Origin: Saccharofermentans sp.
GTDB lineage: Bacteria; Bacillota; Clostridia; Saccharofermentanales; Saccharofermentanaceae
DNA length: 64,000 bases
Assembly: GCA_024403795.1 (NCBI GenBank)
Contig: JAKSRD010000003.1
Coordinates: 1 to 64,000, forward strand
Direction: 5' to 3'
Shown here: positions 25,055 through 32,384 of the stretch, piece by piece
Position numbering within the stretch: the first letter of the stretch is position 1
How the letters are laid out: each line of letters opens with the position of its first letter
Position numbers and translations under genes: made by a program
The notes under the pieces: model-generated
What the model was told of the DNA's origin: nothing
Seen by the model: only the letters and a program-made list of their open reading frames with translations
Databases searched by the model: none

Positions 25055-26788
25055 ATGAAGACAACAATTAAAAAAGCATCATGCGTTGGTCTTGCTGTCA
25101 CAATGCTTTCAAGCTTAGCTGCTTGCGAGACAACTCAAACTGAAGCTACTGAGGCTACCACTATCCCCAGCCAGATTGAGACTACCGCTGCTACTGAAGA
25201 AGATCTTCCTTACGAATACGGTTTGGATAAGACTTTCCATGCAGATCAGCCGGTAACCTACACAATGTTCTTTAGTGATGCATCATGGTATCCGATGGTC
25301 GATACTTGGAAGACAGAGGGTATTTTCAAGAAGATCGAGGAACTCACAAACGTAACACTCGACATCAAGTCATACGATAGTAATGACTACATGGATCAGG
25401 TTACACTCGACATCAATGCAGGTAACTCAGCATACATCATTCCTAAGATCTATGATGATTCTGCATTCGTTGACGGTGGTGCCATCGTTCCGATCTCTGA
25501 CTATGTTCAGTACATGCCTTACTACACAGATTTCTACAACACGTATGATCTGTCAGGCGACATCAAGACGATCACAAGAGCTAACGGTAAGTACTACAAG
25601 CTCCCCGGCATGAAGGAATCCAATCTCATCAACTATTCTTTCGTAATCAGAAAGGATATCTGGGATGCAGCAGGCGTTGACGTTGAAGCAATCCAGAAGG
25701 ATTGGACATGGGCTGATCTTCTTGAAGCTTTGAAGAAGGTTAAGGCTTACATGGTTTCTCAGGGTATGTGTGCAGAGGGTGATTACATCTGGTCTGACCT
25801 CTGGTGCGGTAACGAATCCGGCCAGGGCAGCGGCGGAAACCTCCTCGGCGTTATGGCTTCTACATATGATGTAAATGCCGGCTGGAATATCGGCAACGGT
25901 ATGAGATACAACACAGAGCAGGATAAGTTCATCTTCTCACCTACGACAGATAACTATAAGGAATTCCTCAAGACAGCTAACAGCTTTATCGCAGCAGGAA
26001 TCCTTGATCCTGAGACATTCACACAGGATGACGCTACAGCTACAGCTCAGTACTACAACGGAAAGACAGCCATCATGTCTATCAACCAGGGTCAGTGGGC
26101 TAACTACGAAGAGAACATGACAGCACAGCTCGGTGCCGGCAACTATGAGAACTACGTAATCACAATGCCTATCGGTTCTACAAGAAATTCCACAGTTGAT
26201 CCTGCAAGACTTGAGTGCGGCGTTATGATCTCACAGAAGGCTCTCGATGAGCTCGGCGAAGAAGGCTTCATTCAGTTGATCAGATTCGTTGACTGGCTCT
26301 TCTATTCTCACGAAGCATACGATCTCACAAAGTGGGGCGTTGAGGGTGAGCACTATGTTGTTAATTCAGACGGTACAAAGTCCCTCAAGGATGGTTTCTG
26401 CTGCAGCGGTCTCGGCTATGGTAACGATGCTGAGAACTCCATGACAGACATCAGACTCCAGTGGGGTTACGCAGGTGGTAACTTCTGGTACGGCGGTACA
26501 GTTGCAGAGATGTCTGACAACCTCATTCCTCCGGTAGCTGATTACGTTAACCGTGACTACACAGACAGAGATGTACCTCCGCTCGCTCCCGGTATTGCTC
26601 CTACAGCAGATCAGAACGAAGAGATCAACCTCATCGCTACACCTCTCATCAGTAACGTTAATGCTTGGACATTGAAGTTCGTTACAGGTCAGGCTGATAT
26701 CGATGCACAGTGGGATGAATATGTTCAGTCCTGCAACGACCTCAACGTACAGGGTCTCGTAGATATCTACGCTGAGCTTTATAAATAA
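25055..26788 (+). CDS. CUT1 ABC solute-binding lipoprotein
   Basis: 577 residues from the ATG at 25055, preceded by GAAAGGAAAC; the frame is open upstream but without an RBS. A lipoprotein signal peptide ends at SLAAC, so Cys is lipidated and the protein is membrane-tethered on the outside. A Thr/Glu-rich linker is followed by a large type 1 binding fold (LplA-like). Size and genes fit binding of larger oligosaccharides. High use of frequent codons suggests strong expression. A strong terminator follows 30 bp after the stop. Confidence 0.9.
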   Translation: MKTTIKKASCVGLAVTMLSSLAACETTQTEATEATTIPSQIETTAATEEDLPYEYGLDKTFHADQPVTYTMFFSDASWYPMVDTWKTEGIFKKIEELTNVTLDIKSYDSNDYMDQVTLDINAGNSAYIIPKIYDDSAFVDGGAIVPISDYVQYMPYYTDFYNTYDLSGDIKTITRANGKYYKLPGMKESNLINYSFVIRKDIWDAAGVDVEAIQKDWTWADLLEALKKVKAYMVSQGMCAEGDYIWSDLWCGNESGQGSGGNLLGVMASTYDVNAGWNIGNGMRYNTEQDKFIFSPTTDNYKEFLKTANSFIAAGILDPETFTQDDATATAQYYNGKTAIMSINQGQWANYEENMTAQLGAGNYENYVITMPIGSTRNSTVDPARLECGVMISQKALDELGEEGFIQLIRFVDWLFYSHEAYDLTKWGVEGEHYVVNSDGTKSLKDGFCCSGLGYGNDAENSMTDIRLQWGYAGGNFWYGGTVAEMSDNLIPPVADYVNRDYTDRDVPPLAPGIAPTADQNEEINLIATPLISNVNAWTLKFVTGQADIDAQWDEYVQSCNDLNVQGLVDIYAELYK

Positions 26789-26820
26789 TAGGATACATCC
26801 CTATAATTAATAGCGAAAAG

Positions 26821-26852
26821 GGCATTCCGATGTAAATCGGAATGCCTTTTTT
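26821..26852 (+). terminator. intrinsic terminator of the ABC importer operon
   Basis: Perfect 11-bp stem GGCATTCCGAT / ATCGGAATGCC around GTAA, then TTTTTT. Confidence 0.95.
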
Positions 26853-26902
26853 ACGGATACGTGAAGACAGATTTTGGCGGGCTCGTATCAGGCCGGATCT
26901 CA

Positions 26903-27350
26903 CGCTAAACATCACGCTACTGCGTGATGTTTAGCGTGATTTTCGGGCAAGTCCTATTTATCCCAAACTGTGATTCTTTGCAGGTTTGGGATAAGAATAT
27001 GAGGCTGATTTATCCCAAACGGCGTTATTTTGCGAGTTTGGGATAAGAATATGAGGCTGATTTATCCCAAATTGATAATTTCTCGAAAATGGGATAAGAA
27101 ATGAGCTCGTTTTTTATCCCAAAAGTTGTATTTTTGCGAGTTTGGGATAAAAATGCTGTGAAATCTTATCCCAAATTGCGAATTTGAGAAGTTTGGGATA
27201 AATAATCCGCTAAAATTTATCCCATTTTGCTGATCTGTGAGATTTGGGATAAGAATATGAAATCGCGTGGGTTCTGCGTTATTTTCGTGCACTTTAGGCC
27301 AAATCTCACGCTAAGTATCACGCTACCGCGTGAGGTTCTGCGTGATGTTC
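26903..27350. repeat. palindrome array, partly an inverted copy of the 7.8-8.1 kb array
   Basis: 26903-26941 is a near-perfect nested palindrome (outer and inner word CACGC and complement GCGTG around AAACAT/ATGTTT). 26957-27261 is the reverse complement of 7782-8088 with only about a dozen differences and a 2-nt length change, again seven TTATCCCAAA/TTTGGGATAA hairpins. 27304-27345 has more CACGC/GCGTG words. Non-coding; it fills the space between convergent operons. Confidence 0.88.
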
Positions 27351-27808
27351 GAGCGTTTTAAGCCGGATCTCATACTGATTGTTCTTCAGAGCGGTCTTTT
27401 CAGCGGTTTGCGGATCTTCAACACAGGACGTATAACGATGAGTATCACAAAAGTCATTTTGCTTTCAATCAATTTCCAAGAAGCGGGAGAGTCCGCATAT
27501 TGCATAGAAAACAGATCGTTGTTGCCAGAATCCGCTTATTAGCTTAATTAAAGCAAGAATAGATAATGCCATTAGGCACAACGAGAGTGCTTATGGATTA
27601 TAGATGACATGCAAACATCTCGGAAGAAACATAAAATGTCGCGTGTTAATTATTACTGTGAATGACATGCAAACGGAAAGCTGTAAACGCTAAACTGAAA
27701 AGTCGGTTGTTTGGATGACATTGACGCCGATGTGTCATCTTCAATCTTCAAGATAGAGTTTGGGGATGACGCTTAATAGCGTGAAGAAAGACCGCAAATC
27801 TTGACTGA
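27351..27808. other. intergenic region without recognisable gene
   Basis: AT-rich stretch between the array and the convergent uxaC gene. I see no plausible ORF with an RBS, no tRNA and no strong terminator with a T tract. A GATGACATGCAAAC-like word occurs at about 27604 and, as AATGACATGCAAAC, at about 27660; otherwise nothing stands out. Confidence 0.6.
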
Positions 27809-29215
27809 TCACGTTTTGGTGAGCATGTCACGTGAGTTTTTGTAACAGACTCTCTCGATGATATCCTTGATAATTCGCTCATCCTTTGGGAATCTGCCGC
27901 GCTCGATGGCAGTGCCGAGATAGTTGCAGAAGATCCTTCTGAAGTATTCGTGTCTGGTGTAAGACAGGAAGCATCTTGAATCGGTAAGCATTCCGACGAA
28001 GCAGGGAAGAGGACTCTGAGCAGAGAGTGAGATAAGTTGTTCTTCCATACCGGCAAGATTGTCGTTGAACCACCAAGCCGCACCGTGCTGGATCTTTCCG
28101 GGAACACTTCCGTCGTTAAAGCATCCGCAAAGCGTGTCGATTACGGTGTTGTCAGAAGGATTCAGTGAATAGATGATCATGCGGGGAAGCATTCCTTCGG
28201 AATTAAGCTTATCCATGAAGCCTGCAAGTGGAGTTACAAAGTCAGACTGACCGGTGATCGTATCGCATCCGCAGTTGATCCCGATACTGTTCAACATTAC
28301 TGAATTAACATTGCGCTTGCAGCCGAAGTGGATCTGCATGGTCCAGCCTCTTCTTGCATATTCGCGTGCGAAGAAGAGCATGAGCTCAGTCTTATATACG
28401 GATATCTCTTCAGAAGTTAATGCTGCTTCGGAAGATAACCTCTTACTTAGTACTTCATCTGAAGATATCTTGCAGTTTGTATTGAAAACAATGTATTCCA
28501 TTCCGTGATCGGACAGAAGGCATCCGTGCTTATCAAAGTGATCGATCCTTGAGAGAAGGGCTGACTTAAGATCATCCATCGTTCTGACGGTGATCCCTGA
28601 TGCTGATTCGAGCTTGGACAGATACGTCGCGTAACTCTCCTTCTCTATATCTACTATGTTGTCCGGACGGAAGGCGGGAAGCACATCACACTCAAAGCCG
28701 GATCCCTTTATCTGTTCGTGATATATAAGTGAATCAACCGGGTCATCAGTTGTACAGATCTTCTCGACATTGGACATCTTCATGATCCTTTTGGCTGTGA
28801 GTGAACCGGAGTTCAAGATCTCATTAGTCTTGTTCCATACTATCTCTGCATTATGAGTTGTAAGCGGCTCATAAATATCAAAGTATCTTGCAAGCTCGAG
28901 GGTGGTCCAGTGATAGAGCGGATTGCCGAAAGCAGATTCGACGGCCTTGGCCCACATCATAAACTTCTCCTTGTCGGAAGCATCACCGGTGATGTATTTC
29001 TCTTCGATGCCCGAAGCTCTCATGAGACGCCACTTGTAGTGATCGCCTTTGAGCCAAAGGTCCGTAATGTTTGCGAAGCTGATGTCTTCAGCTATCTCTT
29101 TGGAATCGATGTGACAGTGATAGTCAACGATCGGAAGATCTTTGGCATAATCATTATAAAGATTGAGGGCTGTATTGTTCTCGAGAAGAAAGTTATCACT
29201 TACCAAATTTTTCAT
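27809..29215 (-). CDS. uxaC: glucuronate isomerase
   Basis: 468 residues, amidohydrolase-like TIM barrel typical of UxaC (usual length about 465-475). The N-terminal metal motif is VDYHCHIDSKEIAED. Other family motifs include NPLYHWTTLELARYF, TTDDPVDSLIYHEQ and MQIHFGCKRNVNSVM. It isomerises D-glucuronate to D-fructuronate, and galacturonate to tagaturonate. RBS GAGGTG is just before the ATG. It is transcribed divergently from kdgA, with a probable operator in the intergenic gap. Confidence 0.95.
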   Translation of the reverse strand: MKNLVSDNFLLENNTALNLYNDYAKDLPIVDYHCHIDSKEIAEDISFANITDLWLKGDHYKWRLMRASGIEEKYITGDASDKEKFMMWAKAVESAFGNPLYHWTTLELARYFDIYEPLTTHNAEIVWNKTNEILNSGSLTAKRIMKMSNVEKICTTDDPVDSLIYHEQIKGSGFECDVLPAFRPDNIVDIEKESYATYLSKLESASGITVRTMDDLKSALLSRIDHFDKHGCLLSDHGMEYIVFNTNCKISSDEVLSKRLSSEAALTSEEISVYKTELMLFFAREYARRGWTMQIHFGCKRNVNSVMLNSIGINCGCDTITGQSDFVTPLAGFMDKLNSEGMLPRMIIYSLNPSDNTVIDTLCGCFNDGSVPGKIQHGAAWWFNDNLAGMEEQLISLSAQSPLPCFVGMLTDSRCFLSYTRHEYFRRIFCNYLGTAIERGRFPKDERIIKDIIERVCYKNSRDMLTKT

Positions 29216-29257
29216 AGTGCACCTCGAAAAGGAATGTTCCTATAAAATAACTTATTT

Positions 29258-29296
29258 TTGCTGTAATCGCAAACAAAAATATGCTAGAATACTACC
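29258..29296 (+). promoter_or_regulatory. kdgAK promoter with overlapping operator
   Basis: TTGCTG (29258-29263), a 16-nt spacer and TATGCT (29280-29285). GCTAGAATACTACC (29283-29296) matches the uxuA palindrome at 10 of 14 positions and overlaps the -10. Confidence 0.6.
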
Positions 29297-29317
29297 TAAC
29301 GAATGCGAGGTATTTAT

Positions 29318-29953
29318 ATGGATTTTACAGAGAAAGTCATAAAGACCGGAATAGTGCCGGTAGTTGTATTGAATGATGTTAAGGATGCACTTCCGTTGGC
29401 CGATGCACTTCTTAAGGGCGGGATCGATCTTATGGAGATCACATTCAGGACGGAGTGTGCCGCAGAGTGCATATCCGTCATCAGCAAAGAGGTTCCCGAC
29501 ATGATCGTCGGTGCAGGCACCGTGATCAATGTGGAACAGGCTGAAAGAGCCGTTGAGAACGGCGCGAAGTTTATTGTCTCACCGGGCCTTGACGAGGATG
29601 TTGTCAGATGGGCGATCGATCATGAGATCCCCGTGATCCCCGGAACGGTTACTCCTTCCGAGATAATGAGAGCGATCGCTCTGGGCTTGAAAGTAGTAAA
29701 ATTCTTCCCGGCAGATGTATACGGCGGCAACAAAGCTATTAAAGCTTTGTCAGCTCCGTTCGGACAGATCAAGTTCCTTCCCACGGGTGGCGTATCCGAA
29801 GCTAACCTTAAGGAGTTCATTGAGAACAAGGCTGTTTGTGCCGTAGGCGGAAGCTGGATATGCAAGAAAGATGACATTGCCAACGGCGAATGGGATAAGA
29901 TCACGAGCATATCGAAGAATGCCATTGCGATCATCAAGGAGGCTAGAGGATGA
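29318..29953 (+). CDS. kdgA: KDPG/KHG aldolase
   Basis: 211 residues from ATG 29318, set by GCGAGG 7 nt upstream; a longer in-frame start at 29303 overlaps that RBS. Class I aldolase: the catalytic Glu lies in [10 protein letters not shown] and the Schiff-base Lys is K128 in [12 protein letters not shown]. Cleaves 2-keto-3-deoxy-6-phosphogluconate to pyruvate and glyceraldehyde-3-phosphate. Overlaps kdgK by 4 nt (ATGA). Last step of the glucuronate pathway. Confidence 0.94.
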   Translation: MDFTEKVIKTGIVPVVVLNDVKDALPLADALLKGGIDLMEITFRTECAAECISVISKEVPDMIVGAGTVINVEQAERAVENGAKFIVSPGLDEDVVRWAIDHEIPVIPGTVTPSEIMRAIALGLKVVKFFPADVYGGNKAIKALSAPFGQIKFLPTGGVSEANLKEFIENKAVCAVGGSWICKKDDIANGEWDKITSISKNAIAIIKEARG

Positions 29954-30978
29954 GCAAGTATCTTACTTTCGGAGAATTGATGTTAAGACTGAAGAGTCCT
30001 GACAGGGAGCGCTTTTTGCAGTCGCCTTCTTTGGAGGCTACATTCGGAGGCGGCGAGGCAAATGTCGCTGTGTCTTTGGCTAACTACGGTCTTGATGCGG
30101 AATTCTTGTCGGTCATCCCATCAAATGCGATCGGAGATGCGGCTGTCGGCGAGCTGAGAAGGTTCAATGTAGGTACGGAGAAGATCATCAGAACGGAAGG
30201 CAGAATGGGTATTTACTATCTGGAGACAGGTGCAAACCAGCGCCCCAGTAAAGTTATCTACGACAGAGCATATTCTGCATTCTCACTTTTCGAGCCACAG
30301 GGGTACGATTGGGACAAGATCTACAGTGATGTTGAATGGCTTCATATATCAGGCATTACACCCGCCGTATCGGCAGAGACAAAGGATGCTTCGATAATGG
30401 CAGTCAAGGAGGCGAAGGTGCGCGGGATCACGATCTCGCTTGATCTCAATTACCGTAAGAACCTTTGGAAATACGGCGTAGACGCACAGGAAGTCATGAA
30501 GGTGCTTACTTCATATGCGGATATAGTCATTGCAAATGAAGAGGATTGCCAGAAGTCATTGGGACTTAAGTGCGAGAGCAATGTTACCGGCGGGTCGCTT
30601 GATCGTGATGACTACAAGAAGCTCAGTGACAGCCTTCTTGCAGAGTATCCGAACGTACAGAAAGTTGCGATCACTTTGAGAGAGAGCAAGAGCGCTGACA
30701 TTAATTTCTGGGCAGCAGCACTTAACAACGGTTCCGAATTCATTGTCAGCCGTAAGTACGAGATGTATGACATAGTTGACCGTGTCGGAGGCGGAGATTC
30801 CTTCGCAGGAGGTCTTATCTACGGTCTTAACGAACTCGACAGCGATAAGGAAGCACTTGAGTTCGCAGTTGCGGCAAGTTGCCTTAAGCATACGATCGAG
30901 GGCGATTTCAACAGGGTAACGCTCGATGAAGTAAAGAAACTGGCAGAGGGTGACGGCTCGGGCAGAGTTCAGAGATAA
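29950..30978 (+). CDS. kdgK: 2-dehydro-3-deoxygluconokinase
   Basis: 342 residues, PfkB family. The first PfkB motif region [16 protein letters not shown] is about residues 33-48 and the second motif [14 protein letters not shown], with the catalytic Asp, is about residues 279-292. Phosphorylates KDG to KDPG with ATP, feeding kdgA directly upstream. Context, with all other glucuronate genes nearby, rules out a general sugar kinase. Confidence 0.92.
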   Translation: MSKYLTFGELMLRLKSPDRERFLQSPSLEATFGGGEANVAVSLANYGLDAEFLSVIPSNAIGDAAVGELRRFNVGTEKIIRTEGRMGIYYLETGANQRPSKVIYDRAYSAFSLFEPQGYDWDKIYSDVEWLHISGITPAVSAETKDASIMAVKEAKVRGITISLDLNYRKNLWKYGVDAQEVMKVLTSYADIVIANEEDCQKSLGLKCESNVTGGSLDRDDYKKLSDSLLAEYPNVQKVAITLRESKSADINFWAAALNNGSEFIVSRKYEMYDIVDRVGGGDSFAGGLIYGLNELDSDKEALEFAVAASCLKHTIEGDFNRVTLDEVKKLAEGDGSGRVQR

Positions 30979-31050
30979 GTTTTTGCCTCAAAATATCGGT
31001 ACACAGATTCGTTTTGGCTTGCTACAATAAACAGTAAGGAGCAAGGCAAT

Positions 31051-32244
31051 ATGATCAAAGGTTTGAAGAAAATTGCCCTTCGGGCTTTAACCATACTGTT
31101 GGTGACCGTTTTCTCTGCGGGAGTTTTTTGTAGCTATTCCGAACCGACTGAAGTATTTGCCGATGAAGAGCTCTATAGTTCTCTATATGATGTATTTAAA
31201 GACAGAAGCGGTGATCCGGAGAATTTTATGTCTCCTGAGAGATTCGTCTGGAGATTGCTCTATTACTGCGAGATCCTGAACGAAGTTGATTATACATACG
31301 GTTCACAGGAGCATAATCTTGCATGTGACGGTTTTGTCAGTCTGGCATTGAGACTGACTTTCTGCACGGCTCATGAGTTTGCTCGAAGACCGCACGGCGA
31401 GTACGAATGCAAATTCTATTGGAGTGAAGAACATACCGTGGCTGCAAGTCCGGTCGATAAGTATGAGATCTTCCGACCCGGCGGAACCACAGTTACCTGG
31501 ATCTATAACAATTATGTTAATACTTTGGTTGACCCCATTGTTACCAGAGATTATGTTGCTGATTATGAGAATGGTGAATGGGTAGATTATCTGGCGATCC
31601 GCAATGTTCAGCCCGGAGATATCCTGATCTGGGATAATGACAACGATTCGACTTATTGGACACACATCGGGATATATGCAGGTAACATCGACGGCGTTGC
31701 GATGATGTGGCATGCGTCTGCGATAAGAGGTGAGGTATGTCTCCAGAGCCTGGAAGAGATAACGAGCGTTTTGTGCTGTCAGAATCACGTCTCCATTCTT
31801 CCTTCCACGAACAGACCTGCCAGAGTTAATCTCTCGGTCAGCACGAGTCTCATGGATGAGGATTCCCAATATACCGTCTACGGAGACTATCTCGAGAAGA
31901 CCGAATGCAAGGGAACGCTCTCGGCAGAGCAGATATCACTCGACAGACTGGCAATCTATCCGAACGATGCGAAGGACGGATACGAGCGAGTTTTCTTTAT
32001 CGTAAAAGAACCCGTCTCTGACGGCGAAGAGGGAGAAGAGGGCGAAGCGGATAATGAGAGCAAAAAGAGTAAACAGGAAGTCTTTAAGTTGATAGTTAAG
32101 ATCGAAAGCGGAACTGAAGATTCAGGCACTTTGACATATTCGATTTACGGAAATGAGGATGACAAATTGTACGGACGCGACACGATAGAGAACTTTGACT
32201 GTTACAAAGACATGCGTTTTGCTAATATCTCAAAATTCATTTGA
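31051..32244 (+). CDS. secreted NlpC/P60-like protein
   Basis: 397 residues. A signal peptide (about 1-38, hydrophobic core ALTILLVTVFSAGVF) is followed by a NlpC/P60-like fold: probable catalytic Cys92 in LACDGFVSLAL, His205 in WTHIGIYAG and a third polar residue His221 in MMWHAS. GDILIW before the His is also typical. This family cuts peptidoglycan peptides or related amide bonds. The C-terminal 140 residues have an acidic Glu/Gly/Lys patch and no recognised domain. RBS AAGGAGC lies before the ATG. Peptidoglycan target is inferred. Confidence 0.72.
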   Translation: MIKGLKKIALRALTILLVTVFSAGVFCSYSEPTEVFADEELYSSLYDVFKDRSGDPENFMSPERFVWRLLYYCEILNEVDYTYGSQEHNLACDGFVSLALRLTFCTAHEFARRPHGEYECKFYWSEEHTVAASPVDKYEIFRPGGTTVTWIYNNYVNTLVDPIVTRDYVADYENGEWVDYLAIRNVQPGDILIWDNDNDSTYWTHIGIYAGNIDGVAMMWHASAIRGEVCLQSLEEITSVLCCQNHVSILPSTNRPARVNLSVSTSLMDEDSQYTVYGDYLEKTECKGTLSAEQISLDRLAIYPNDAKDGYERVFFIVKEPVSDGEEGEEGEADNESKKSKQEVFKLIVKIESGTEDSGTLTYSIYGNEDDKLYGRDTIENFDCYKDMRFANISKFI

Positions 32245-32285
32245 CATCAGCAGATTATGGGACAGATTATTACCAATTTGTAATT

Positions 32286-32354
32286 TTGCGTAAAATCCTT
32301 TTTATATTATAATGACTCACGTATGCTGGATTATTATAGCCGACTGTGCGGCTA
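32286..32354 (+). promoter_or_regulatory. promoter and leader hairpin of the GH3 gene
   Basis: TTGCGT (32286-32291), a 16-nt spacer and TATAAT (32308-32313). A leader hairpin TAGCCG-ACTGTG-CGGCTA (32337-32354) lies just before the gene. Confidence 0.55.
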
Positions 32355-32384
32355 TGTTGATTAGTGGTATGGAAGGAGTTCATT

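Noticed and set aside
27330-27542. 70-codon plus frame after the second array
   Set aside because: Starts inside the repeat, no RBS, no family resemblance.
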